This document shows positions 8,617 to 16,180 of a stretch of 64,000 nt of DNA, one piece after another. The stretch covers positions 16,111 through 80,110 of the forward strand of contig JANORP010000263.1 of NCBI GenBank assembly GCA_031415375.1. The letters are read 5' to 3'. Origin of the DNA: JADKCL01 sp031415375 (GTDB lineage: Bacteria > Bacteroidota > Bacteroidia > J057 > JADKCL01). Position 1 is the first letter of the stretch; every line of letters begins with the position of its first letter. The translations under genes and the position numbers were made by a program. The notes beneath the pieces were generated by a model, which worked only from the letters and a program-made list of their open reading frames with translations, was not told the DNA's origin and did not search any database.

Positions 8617-10170
8617 ATGCAATATCATCTACTAGTTACAATTCCATTTTTCCTGTTGCTGCACACAGGACTCGCATTGGTGTTCAAAAAGGCTGGCATC
8701 AGCTGGTGGAAGGGCCTGATTCCCCTCTACAATGTGCATATATGGCTGCAATTGGTAGGCCGCCCCAAATGGTGGCTTGTCTTTTATATGATTCCTGTGC
8801 TCAATTTCGTGATGGGCATCGGTATCATCTTGGATTTGATCCGGTCATTTGGCAAGCAGAAGTTCATTGACCATGCCCTGGCGGTGATCTTCCCCTACAT
8901 TTACTTCATCTACCTCGGCCTCAACAAGACCGACCAATACCAAGGGCAGGAAGCCGCCCACGCGCATACCCAGCAGAAAAAAGGCCAAGTACGCGAGTGG
9001 TTGGACGCCATTCTTTTTGCTGGAATGGCAGCGTTGCTCATCCGTACCTTCATGTTGGAGGCTTTTATGATCCCGACGACATCGATGGAAGGCTCACTGT
9101 TGGCGGGTGACTTTCTGTTTGTGAGCAAGTTCCACTATGGCGTGCGCATGCCGATGGCGCCTTTGTCGGTTCCTTTCGTTCACAATACGCTGCCGCTCAC
9201 ATCTGGCACCAAATCCTACTTGGATTGGATCACGCTGCCCTATTCGAGGCTCCCAGCACTGAAAGAAGTGAAGCGCAATGAAATTGTGGTTTTCAACTAT
9301 CCCGACGACGATGTGAACCCCGACGTGCCCGAGCTTGGCTATATCAAGACGATCAGCATGAAGCAAAATTACATCAAGCGCTGTGTAGCTGTGGGTGGTG
9401 ATCTCTTGGAAGTGAGAAATGGTGAGTTGTACATCAACAATGCACCTGCTTGGAAAGCCGAGCATCTGCAAACATCTTATTACGTCTCAGGCATCGGCGG
9501 TCGCCGATTGGAAAAAGAAGGTTTCCGCCTGCCGCCGAGCACGAATGCCAACGCTGTCCCAGTGAGCCAAAACCAAGCCAACATGAGCGATGTCTGGGAA
9601 CTGAACATGAGCGAAGCCACCAAGAAACGCATCGAGGCGATTCCTGGTGTGAAAATCATGCCTGAGATATCTGACCTCAAGACGATGGATTCCATGATGG
9701 TACAACGGTATATCGCCAACGAGAAAAGCTCTCTGCTTGGCAATCCCTTGGATCCCAATCCGTATTCGCCCAAGCCCAAAAACGCGATGTTTCCCAAGAA
9801 GCCAGATCGCGTCGTGTGGACACGTGACAATTTTGGCCCACTTTGGATCCCACAAAAAGGTGCGACCATCCCGCTCAACGATAGCACGATCGTCTTTTAT
9901 GAGAAGTGCATCAAGGTCTATGAGCACAATACCTTGGAATTCAAGGACGGCAAGTGGCTCCTCAATGGTGTTGCTGCCACGACCTATACCTTCAAGATGA
10001 ACTACTACTGGATGATGGGTGACAACCGCCACCAGTCCTTGGACAGCCGTTATTGGGGTTATGTGCCCGAGGACCATATCGTAGGCCGCCCATGGTTTGT
10101 GCTCTTCAGTTATGAGAATGGCCCACGTTGGGATCGTTTCTTCAAGCCAGCTTCACATTGGGAGCCATGA
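8617..10170 (+). CDS. lepB: Signal peptidase I with N-terminal DUF5684-like membrane domain
   Basis: LepB removes signal peptides from secreted proteins at the inner membrane. The protein is 517 residues from the ATG at 8617; a TTG at 8545 would add 24 residues without membrane character. Three hydrophobic segments at the N-terminus (including GLIPLYNVHIWLQLVGR) form the extra DUF5684-like domain seen on this enzyme in Bacteroidota. The peptidase core starts around residue 130 with a further membrane helix, then IPTTSMEGSLLAGD, which carries the catalytic serine, YIKRCVAVGGD with the catalytic lysine, and a C-terminal GDNRHQSLDSRYWGYVPED. Between the boxes lies a long insertion of roughly 200 residues of unknown role. 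It is much longer than E. coli LepB (about 320 residues). Confidence 0.94.
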   Translation: MQYHLLVTIPFFLLLHTGLALVFKKAGISWWKGLIPLYNVHIWLQLVGRPKWWLVFYMIPVLNFVMGIGIILDLIRSFGKQKFIDHALAVIFPYIYFIYLGLNKTDQYQGQEAAHAHTQQKKGQVREWLDAILFAGMAALLIRTFMLEAFMIPTTSMEGSLLAGDFLFVSKFHYGVRMPMAPLSVPFVHNTLPLTSGTKSYLDWITLPYSRLPALKEVKRNEIVVFNYPDDDVNPDVPELGYIKTISMKQNYIKRCVAVGGDLLEVRNGELYINNAPAWKAEHLQTSYYVSGIGGRRLEKEGFRLPPSTNANAVPVSQNQANMSDVWELNMSEATKKRIEAIPGVKIMPEISDLKTMDSMMVQRYIANEKSSLLGNPLDPNPYSPKPKNAMFPKKPDRVVWTRDNFGPLWIPQKGATIPLNDSTIVFYEKCIKVYEHNTLEFKDGKWLLNGVAATTYTFKMNYYWMMGDNRHQSLDSRYWGYVPEDHIVGRPWFVLFSYENGPRWDRFFKPASHWEP

Positions 10171-10268
10171 TCCATTGCCTGCGTGGATTGTAAAATCTGC
10201 GCATTTTCGGCTACGATATCATTCTTGTGCGGAGAATTGGGTTGCTAGCAACTTGATTCTCCGCATCG

Positions 10269-10503
10269 CGTTTGGGGTGTCTGCTCGTTGGGCCTTCTGC
10301 TTTACCTTATTGGGATGTCCGTTTGTCGGGCATTGTGCATCACTATTGGTGTGTCCGTTCGTCGGGCCTTCCCAGGACTTTTGGGGAGGCCCAACGAACG
10401 GGTTCGATCTTGGCCTTCTGCATCACTATTGGGATGTCCGTTCGTCGGGCCTTCCCAGGACTTTTGGGGAGGCCCAACGAACGGGTTCTACCTTGGCTTG
10501 GTG
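10269..10503. repeat. 83-bp tandem repeat, each unit carrying a hairpin
   Basis: Two near-identical 83-bp units (10338-10420 and 10421-10503) follow a degenerate earlier copy (about 10269-10337). Each unit contains an inverted repeat with an approximately 18-bp stem: 10356-10400 in the first and 10439-10483 in the second (arms CGTTCGTCGGGCCTTCCC and GGGGAGGCCCAACGAACG). The array lies between two convergent genes. All frames through it read as repeats of the DNA unit, so I do not call a gene here. Confidence 0.85.
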
Positions 10504-10550
10504 GGAGCTTACCAATGACGGTTTTGCAATCATGCGATCTCAGAATGCAA

Positions 10551-10578
10551 AAAGCCCTGAGCATACACCCAGGGCTTT
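10551..10578 (-). terminator. Intrinsic terminator after the LysM/M23 gene
   Basis: A perfect 9-bp stem (AAAGCCCTG with CAGGGCTTT) closes a 10-base loop. On the minus strand it is followed by a T-run, so it terminates the gene at 10601-11503. It is partly symmetrical and may also stop readthrough from lepB. Confidence 0.75.
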
Positions 10579-10600
10579 CCATATTTTCGGTGCCGAAATA

Positions 10601-11503
10601 TCACTCCAGTTTGAGGCGCATGCCTTCTGAGAATTCGGTGGTGGTTTCGTTCAAGCCATTGAGTGAAAGCAGTGTGCTGCGATCCATCTCGTACATGGCA
10701 CAGATTTGATCGATGGTCTCCCCAGCAGCCACGACGTGCATCTCGACTTCGTGAGCAGCGGCAAGATGACCAAACCAGCTCTTGTCGATTTTGATGGTCG
10801 AGGTGAGCGGCTTCAAAGTTTGCTGGTCGATGACCCATGATGGATCGACTTGCTCGCCAAACACCCGAATCTCAAAATGTAAGTGAGCGCCTGTGCTTTG
10901 GCCAGTGCTACCGCCAAGGCCGATCAATTGACCAGATTTCACAATCTCACCTTCTTGCACGTTGAGTTGGGACATGTGGCCATACAGGGTCTCCAAACCA
11001 TCTTCATGGCTGATGACCACCATGTTGCCATAGCCTTTGTTGTAGCGGGCGATCCTGACCTTGCCTTCAAAAGCAGCAACGATTGGATCTCCAGTTTCCA
11101 GATCAATGTCGAGTCCTTTGTGGAATTTGCGGCCAAAAAGGGAGCGATAGCCAAAGCCTGAGGTCACCATGCCTTGGCGAGGAACAGTATATTTGGAGAC
11201 ATCCTCGGCATCGATCAAATGATAGACGAGTGTGTCTTGAAAGAGGGTCATATCGACATGGTACATGTTGATATCGGCCGTATCCCACCGGGCAGTCTTC
11301 CCAAAGTCTGGGTTGATGTCGGTGGCAGAGATATGGAGTTTTCTGATCACCACACCTTCAAATGAAGGTGCAGCATCGCTTCTGGTTGCCGTACTATCGG
11401 CACCCGGACGCTTCTCAGTACCGCCGTCCAAAGTGGGAGCGGCAAAACCTGTAGAGAACGCTGAAACAAAAACCAGAACTCCAAGTATGAGTTGGATCCG
11501 CAT
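10601..11503 (-). CDS. Secreted M23 metallopeptidase with C-terminal LysM
   Basis: A 300-residue exported peptidoglycan hydrolase or hydrolase regulator. It has an N-terminal signal peptide (MRIQLILGVLVFVSAFSTGF), then an M23 (LytM) domain with the zinc ligands in FHKGLDID, YGHMSQL and GAHLHFE, all intact, so an active endopeptidase is expected. A C-terminal LysM repeat (VVAAGETIDQICAMYEMD) should tether it to peptidoglycan. It stands alone on the minus strand with its own terminator at 10551-10578, and its upstream side faces the AT-rich gap that carries DnaA-box-like sites. M23 plus LysM proteins of this size are common in Bacteroidota. Confidence 0.93.
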   Translation of the reverse strand: MRIQLILGVLVFVSAFSTGFAAPTLDGGTEKRPGADSTATRSDAAPSFEGVVIRKLHISATDINPDFGKTARWDTADINMYHVDMTLFQDTLVYHLIDAEDVSKYTVPRQGMVTSGFGYRSLFGRKFHKGLDIDLETGDPIVAAFEGKVRIARYNKGYGNMVVISHEDGLETLYGHMSQLNVQEGEIVKSGQLIGLGGSTGQSTGAHLHFEIRVFGEQVDPSWVIDQQTLKPLTSTIKIDKSWFGHLAAAHEVEMHVVAAGETIDQICAMYEMDRSTLLSLNGLNETTTEFSEGMRLKLE

Positions 11504-11937
11504 TCGTAATTCTTTAAATCAGTAATCTTAAAACAGCAGGCACAAGTTATTTCAATAATTCCTATTATCCAAGTTATCCACAATAAATCGCCTCTTTATT
11601 GAAAACCGAGGGCGATTTAAATGGGCATGTTGATAACTCTTCCTATAACTACCTGAGCGTAAATCGCTAAATCAGAGGCAAATCTAGGCAATGAAGGCCA
11701 ACTGACCAAAAATATTTCACTTTCTTACATATTCCGCGATCATTTGAATAAAAATGGCATGATTTTTTCGCGGATGGATTGGCAAGTTTGACTGGTTTCA
11801 GTATCCTCTCAGGCTTCCTGTAACGATTTAGGCAAAGCTCCGTTTGAGCAATGCAGCTTGTGGATTTTTTTTTTCGACCATCGATGCAATTTGCTCGATA
11901 CAATGGGCGTAATTTTGGACGAAATGCTTCAGGCAAG
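11504..11937. other. AT-rich divergent gap with clustered DnaA-box-like sites (possible origin or regulatory region)
   Basis: The 434-bp gap contains TTATCCAAG and TTATCCACA in direct tandem (11565-11582); the second is an exact match to the classical DnaA box. An inverted near-match (TTATCAACA on the minus strand) lies at 11628-11636. A 9-bp inverted repeat (TAAATCGCC/GGCGATTTA) spans 11584-11619, and a long T-tract lies near 11865-11873. A -7 box, TAATTTTG, at 11910-11917 probably serves the gene at 11938. parAB is about 6 kb away. An origin role is inference only. Confidence 0.4.
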
Positions 11938-13212
11938 ATGAACATGATCAAAAAAACGTTGGCAATAGTGCTCTTGCTACTTGCTGGCCTAGTAGCCAAG
12001 GCGAGCGACCACTTGCTTATCCCGATGGACTATGCACAGTCCAATCACTTAAAGGCTTATGGGGTAGCCTACTGGGTCCTCGAGCATGGCATCGAGGTGC
12101 AGTGGCTACTCAACTATCGAGGCGGTGCATTTACCTTTATTTGGCACCCAGACTTTGAGGACGAACTGCGCATCAGGGACGTGCGTTATGAGAAGATCAG
12201 CGCAGGTGCCCTCACCAACATTCTCGCCCAAGTGACATCCGAAGATGTGAACATGGACGCCGTGAAGCTGGAGAAGCCCCCCAAAATCGCCGTCTATTCA
12301 CCCAAAAACAAACAACCTTGGGATGATGCAGTCACACTTGTGCTCACGTATGCAGAGATTCCCTACAGCGTGGTCTATGATGGCGAGGTGCTCGACGACT
12401 CCCTCGCCAACTATGATTGGCTCCACCTCCACCACGAGGACTTCACGGGTCAGTATGGCAAGTTTTACGCCTCATTTCATACCCAGCAATGGTACCAAGA
12501 TCAAGTAACTGAATGCGAAGGCATTGCAAAAAAATATGGATACACCAAGGTGAGCCAACTGAAACTCGCTGTCGCTGAGCGCATCAAGAAATTTTGTGCG
12601 GGTGGCGGTTTTCTTTTTGCGATGTGCTCGGCCACCGACTCTTACGACATCGCCCTTTCAGCCTCAGGCACCGACATTTGCGATTATATCTTTGATGGCG
12701 ACCCGCAGTCGCCCACAGCACAGCAAGACTTGGACTTCTCGCCAACCCTGGCATTTGAGAACTTCACCTTGATCAAAGACCCGATGACCTACGAGTTTGC
12801 CAACATCGACGCCAACCCCGCTTTCAATCGGCAAGTGCCCAAGGAGTTGGATTATTTTACCCTCTTTGACTTTTCAGCCAAGTATGACCCCGTGCCTACC
12901 ATGCTCTGCCAAAACCACACGAGCACCGTCAAGGGCTTCATGGGGCAGACCACGGCATTTGTAAAGGGCACGATCAAAAAAGAGGTCCTGATCTTGGGCG
13001 AATTGAAAGCCTTCGGCGAGGCACGGTATATCCACGGCAACCTTGGCGAAGGCATGTGGACCTATTATGGCGGCCACGATCCCGAGGATTATCAACACAT
13101 GGTCGGCGAAGAACCAACGGAACTCAAACTGCACCCCAACTCTCCAGGCTATCGCCTCATTCTCAACAACATCCTTTTTCCAGCTGCGAAAAAGAAAAAA
13201 CTGAAAACCTAA
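11938..13212 (+). CDS. Conserved Bacteroidota periplasmic protein (family often labelled 'asparagine synthetase B')
   Basis: A 424-residue exported protein whose signal peptide reads MNMIKKTLAIVLLLLAGLVA. I recognise the family from flavobacterial genomes by HLKAYGVAYWVLE, VQWLLNYRGGAF, PKNKQPWDDAVTLVLTYAEI, YDWLHLHHEDFTGQYGKFYA and the C-terminal YYGGHDPEDYQH with HPNSPGYRLILNNILFPAAK. Databases commonly call it asparagine synthetase B, but no glutaminase or PP-loop motif is visible, so that name is not supported. The central region has a GGGFLFAMCSATDS stretch resembling a class I amidotransferase-like nucleophile elbow, which is only suggestive. A start at the second ATG (11944) is equally possible. 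Its function is unknown. Confidence 0.85.
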   Translation: MNMIKKTLAIVLLLLAGLVAKASDHLLIPMDYAQSNHLKAYGVAYWVLEHGIEVQWLLNYRGGAFTFIWHPDFEDELRIRDVRYEKISAGALTNILAQVTSEDVNMDAVKLEKPPKIAVYSPKNKQPWDDAVTLVLTYAEIPYSVVYDGEVLDDSLANYDWLHLHHEDFTGQYGKFYASFHTQQWYQDQVTECEGIAKKYGYTKVSQLKLAVAERIKKFCAGGGFLFAMCSATDSYDIALSASGTDICDYIFDGDPQSPTAQQDLDFSPTLAFENFTLIKDPMTYEFANIDANPAFNRQVPKELDYFTLFDFSAKYDPVPTMLCQNHTSTVKGFMGQTTAFVKGTIKKEVLILGELKAFGEARYIHGNLGEGMWTYYGGHDPEDYQHMVGEEPTELKLHPNSPGYRLILNNILFPAAKKKKLKT

Positions 13213-13214
13213 AA

Positions 13215-13667
13215 ATGCGTCATCGCTTTGCCCTCGTAGCGACCATCCTCGTTGTGTTGCTCCTACAATCTTGTACCCAACCCGCTGCCACACCCACACC
13301 GCCGATTGTCGCTGACAGCACAGCACAGGTGCAGATGACCTCCCTTGTGGTACACCTGCCCGATAGCCTGCCCAGCAAAGTCTGGGAAGTCGAGGTTGGC
13401 GCTGAACTCACAGTGCGTGAACTGATGGTCGCCCTGCGCGATGCCCAATTCATATTTACCGATACACTCTACCCCGGCATGGGCCATCTGGTGACAGGCA
13501 TAGCGGGTATCAAAAATCCAGGTGCAAACGACGAATATTGGCAGTTTTGCATCGACAATGTAGCAAGTGACCGCGGTGTCGATGAGCGGAAAGTAGCCCC
13601 CGGCCATCAAGTCGATTGGCACTATTCCAAGTATGGTGAATTGCCGTGTAAAAAGATTGGCGAATAA
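13215..13667 (+). CDS. DUF4430 (transcobalamin C-terminal-like) lipoprotein
   Basis: A 150-residue protein with a lipoprotein signal ending LLQSC. The mature part contains a DUF4430 domain, recognisable from LTVRELMVALRD, GHLVTGIAGI, DEYWQFCIDNVASDRGVDE and APGHQVDWHYSKY. DUF4430 resembles the C-terminal ligand-binding part of transcobalamin and intrinsic factor, so binding of a corrinoid or other small ligand at the outer surface is a reasonable guess. The start at 13215 is two bases after the stop of the preceding gene, so they are likely co-transcribed. A DUF6580 membrane protein follows. Confidence 0.8.
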   Translation: MRHRFALVATILVVLLLQSCTQPAATPTPPIVADSTAQVQMTSLVVHLPDSLPSKVWEVEVGAELTVRELMVALRDAQFIFTDTLYPGMGHLVTGIAGIKNPGANDEYWQFCIDNVASDRGVDERKVAPGHQVDWHYSKYGELPCKKIGE

Positions 13668-13682
13668 TTTTGGGCATTCTTT

Positions 13683-13690
13683 TATCTTTG
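13683..13690 (+). promoter_or_regulatory. -7 box TATCTTTG before the DUF6580 gene
   Basis: TATCTTTG matches TAnnTTTG and ends 24 bases before the ATG at 13715. No TTTG lies at the ideal distance upstream. It suggests that the membrane protein can be transcribed separately from the DUF4430 gene. Confidence 0.5.
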
Positions 13691-13714
13691 CCACATTCAT
13701 ATTGCATAGAACTC

Positions 13715-14275
13715 ATGGAAAAACGTAATTATAAAGGCATCTTGGTATTTGTGGCACTCATCGTGCTCATCTTGGCTGGTCGCTACCTGCCCCATGCTGC
13801 CAACTTCACTCCCGCCGCCGCCGCCGGCCTTTTCGCAGGTTATTGGTTTCGCAATCGGCTCGTGGCCGTTGCAGTCCCCATTTTGGGAATGCTGCTGAGT
13901 GACCTGTTGCTTGATATGCCTTACCATTTGGGCACGATGGCCGTGGTCTATGCAGCGATTGCACTGCCTGCCCTGCTCGCAGGTGGCTGGTTGCGCAAGC
14001 CAGCTAGCAATCGCTGGTTTCAAGCCTCCAAGGTCTTGGTCGGTGCAGCAAGTGGCTCTGTGTTGTTTTTTGTGAGCACAAATTTTGCCGTTTGGGCCTT
14101 CGACGGCATGTATGCACACAATTGGACGGGATTTGCAGCTTGCTTTGCAGCAGCAGTTCCCTTTTTCAAATGGACATTGGCTGGCGATTTGAGTTTTGCG
14201 GTGGCGATCTTTGGCAGTGTTGCGCTGGCACAATCGCTCGTAGCTGCCCGTCGCGCCAAGATCGAAGCTGCCTAA
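13715..14275 (+). CDS. DUF6580 family membrane protein (ECF S-component-like)
   Basis: A 186-residue integral membrane protein with about five or six hydrophobic segments. The N-terminus KGILVFVALIVLILAGRYLP, then NFTPAAAAGLFAGYWF and VPILGMLLSDLLLD, and the C-terminal half with the motif NFAVWAFDGMY and PFFKWTLAGDLSFAVAIFG, are typical of DUF6580. The family is reminiscent of substrate-binding subunits of energy-coupling-factor vitamin importers, though no ATPase or T-component is present here. It follows the DUF4430 lipoprotein at 48 bases, which makes a ligand-capture and transport pair conceivable. It ends ahead of the terminator at 14298-14332. Confidence 0.8.
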   Translation: MEKRNYKGILVFVALIVLILAGRYLPHAANFTPAAAAGLFAGYWFRNRLVAVAVPILGMLLSDLLLDMPYHLGTMAVVYAAIALPALLAGGWLRKPASNRWFQASKVLVGAASGSVLFFVSTNFAVWAFDGMYAHNWTGFAACFAAAVPFFKWTLAGDLSFAVAIFGSVALAQSLVAARRAKIEAA

Positions 14276-14297
14276 GCCTCCTTTCCTAGAAAGAACT

Positions 14298-14332
14298 AAA
14301 AACCCTTTCGCAAAATTTTGCAGAGGGTTTTT
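14298..14332 (+). terminator. Intrinsic terminator after the DUF6580 gene
   Basis: AAACCCT and AGGGTTTTT arms enclose an inner GCAAAATTTTGC palindrome, giving a strong stem followed by a T-run. It ends the 11.9-14.3 kb transcript before the pterin dehydratase gene. Confidence 0.75.
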
Positions 14333-14401
14333 CGTTTGTGGGAAAGCGAGAATCGCAGTCACACACACCGTATATTGGCCACGATTCGTATCTTCGTCAC
14401 T

Positions 14402-14692
14402 ATGAAAACGCATTATACAGAGGCAGATGCATTGCCGCGGTTGGTCTTCCTCGATGGCTGGTCTTTCAAAGACGATGGCATCGAGAAGGAGTTTCTGTTT
14501 CGCGACTTCGTCGATGCATTCAGCTTCATGACACGTGTGGCGATGGAAGCGCAGCGCATCGACCATCACCCCGATTGGAAAAATGTGTACAACATGGTCC
14601 ACATGCGCCTGAGCACACATGATGCTGGTGGCCTGACCGACCGCGATTTCCTACTCGCCGAGATCATCGAAAAACGGATTTTGAGCAAATGA
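14402..14692 (+). CDS. 4a-hydroxytetrahydrobiopterin dehydratase (pterin-4a-carbinolamine dehydratase)
   Basis: A 96-residue member of the PCD/DCoH family, which dehydrates 4a-hydroxy-tetrahydropterin formed by aromatic amino acid hydroxylases. The characteristic motif is present: RIDHHPDWKNVYNMVHMRLSTHDAGG is the family's histidine-rich active-site segment, preceded by FRDFVDAFSFMTRVA and followed by DRDFLLAEIIE. The length is standard. The ATG at 14402 is preferred because upstream codons show no family similarity. A near-consensus -7 box TATCTTCG lies at 14389-14396. The stop overlaps the dut start (ATGA). No phenylalanine hydroxylase gene is in the window. Confidence 0.94.
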   Translation: MKTHYTEADALPRLVFLDGWSFKDDGIEKEFLFRDFVDAFSFMTRVAMEAQRIDHHPDWKNVYNMVHMRLSTHDAGGLTDRDFLLAEIIEKRILSK

Positions 14693-15126
14693 TCGAGATA
14701 CCCATCGTCAACAACAGCGGCAATCCCCTCCCGTTTTATGCGACTGCGCAAAGCGCTGGCATGGATCTTTGCGCCGCAAATGAAGACATCATCTGTTTGC
14801 AGCCCGGTGAATACAGGCTGATTCCAACGGGCCTCTATATGCAGCTGCCTTTGGGGTATGAAGCGCAGATCAGGCCCCGCAGCGGCCTCGCCTTCAAGCA
14901 TGGCGTGACCGTGCTCAACGCCCCTGGCACCATCGATGCCGACTACCGAGGCGAGCTAGGTGTCTTGCTCATCAATCACGGAAAGCAGCCCTTTGAGATC
15001 AAAAAAGGCGATCGTGTCGCCCAAATGGTGATCGCGGCCCATGCTGCGGTCACTTGGCAACCGACCGCCGAGCTTGCCGAGACAGCGCGTGGCGCTGGCG
15101 GATTTGGACATACAGGAAAAAATTGA
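14689..15126 (+). CDS. dut: dUTP diphosphatase
   Basis: A trimeric dUTPase that hydrolyses dUTP to dUMP, keeping uracil out of DNA and supplying thymidylate synthesis. At 145 residues it has the five family motifs: AGMDLCAAN (1), PRSGLAFKHG (2), GTIDADYRGELGVLLINHG (3), KKGDRVAQMV (4) and the C-terminal glycine-rich arm TARGAGGFGHTG (5). It is the first gene of a co-directional block with a sugar nucleotidyltransferase and envelope genes, an order familiar from other Bacteroidota. Translational coupling with the upstream gene is suggested by the ATGA overlap. Confidence 0.97.
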   Translation: MIEIPIVNNSGNPLPFYATAQSAGMDLCAANEDIICLQPGEYRLIPTGLYMQLPLGYEAQIRPRSGLAFKHGVTVLNAPGTIDADYRGELGVLLINHGKQPFEIKKGDRVAQMVIAAHAAVTWQPTAELAETARGAGGFGHTGKN

Positions 15127-15163
15127 ATCCACGCCCTTCGCGGCAAAAGAATACATACGGAAA

Positions 15164-16180
15164 ATGAAGATCATCATCCCTATGGCCGGCAGAGGATCGC
15201 GGTTGAGGCCACATACCCTCACCACGCCCAAACCATTGCTCCCCATCGCAGGCAAAGCCATCGTGCAGCGCCTGGTCGAGGACATCGTGAACCTCTACGA
15301 TGGCAAGGTCGAGGAAATCGGCTTCGTGATCGGCGATTTTGGCAAGGCTGTCGAGCAACAGCTCTTGACGCTCGCGGAAAGCCTTGGCGCAAAAGGCCAC
15401 ATTTTCCATCAAGCGGAGCCACTCGGCACAGCACATGCCATCTGGATGGCGCAGCAGCTCATGGATGGCGAAGTGATCATCGCCTTTGCCGACACCCTTT
15501 TCAGGGCACATTTTAAGCTCGATCGCACCAAAGACGGTGCCATCTGGGTGAAAAGTGTCCAGAATCCCAGCGCATTTGGCGTCGTGACGCTCGACGCACA
15601 AGGCATCATCCAAGAATTGGTAGAGAAACCTACCGAATTTGTCTCGGACCTCGCCATCATCGGCATCTACTACATCCGGGAGGGCAGCGTCTTGCGCGCA
15701 GAGATCAAACACATCCTCGACCATGACCTCAGGGAAAAAGGTGAATATCAGCTCACCAATGCGCTTGAAAACATGAAGGCCAAAGGCGCCCAATTTGTGC
15801 CCGGCACCGTCGATGACTGGATGGACTGTGGCAACAAAGACGCCATGATCGACACAACGCAAAAGATCCTCGACTACGACACGCGCGACGGCAAGTCACT
15901 CGTGGCGATCGATCTCTTTGTGCGCAACGCCACTGTGATCCCTCCCTGCCATATCGGCAAAGGCGTGCGGCTGGAAAACGCAATCGTCGGTCCCAACGTA
16001 TCTATCGGCGAGGGCAGCACCATCTTGAACGCGATCGTGAGCGACTCCATCATCGGCGAGAAGACCAAGGTCATCAATACGGTGATGTCCCATAGTATGA
16101 TTGGCAACCACGCCCACATTGAAGGTGCGCGTCAAAACCTTGATTTAGGCGATTTTTGCAGAACACGACCCCATGAATAA
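15164..16180 (+). CDS. Sugar-phosphate nucleotidyltransferase (RmlA/GlmU-like)
   Basis: A 338-residue nucleotidyltransferase that would activate a hexose-1-phosphate to an NDP-sugar for surface polysaccharides. The N-terminal signature MAGRGSRLRPHTLTTPKPLL includes the nucleotide-binding G-R-G-S-R-L-R loop and the catalytic lysine. The metal/substrate region EVIIAFADTLF and the VEKP box follow. After about residue 245, hexapeptide-like repeats appear (CHIGKGVRLENAIVGPNVSI, EGSTILNAIVSDSIIGEKT), indicating a short left-handed beta-helix, possibly with acyl- or sugar-transfer or purely structural function. The upstream frame is open to 15041 but lacks family sequence. The sugar is not predictable. 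It overlaps the following TPR gene by 8 bases. Confidence 0.9.
   Translation: MKIIIPMAGRGSRLRPHTLTTPKPLLPIAGKAIVQRLVEDIVNLYDGKVEEIGFVIGDFGKAVEQQLLTLAESLGAKGHIFHQAEPLGTAHAIWMAQQLMDGEVIIAFADTLFRAHFKLDRTKDGAIWVKSVQNPSAFGVVTLDAQGIIQELVEKPTEFVSDLAIIGIYYIREGSVLRAEIKHILDHDLREKGEYQLTNALENMKAKGAQFVPGTVDDWMDCGNKDAMIDTTQKILDYDTRDGKSLVAIDLFVRNATVIPPCHIGKGVRLENAIVGPNVSIGEGSTILNAIVSDSIIGEKTKVINTVMSHSMIGNHAHIEGARQNLDLGDFCRTRPHE

Noticed and set aside
10272..10709. Open frames through the 83-bp repeat array
   Set aside because: They repeat the DNA unit in three frames and are overlapped by the LysM gene and the terminator; no family resemblance.
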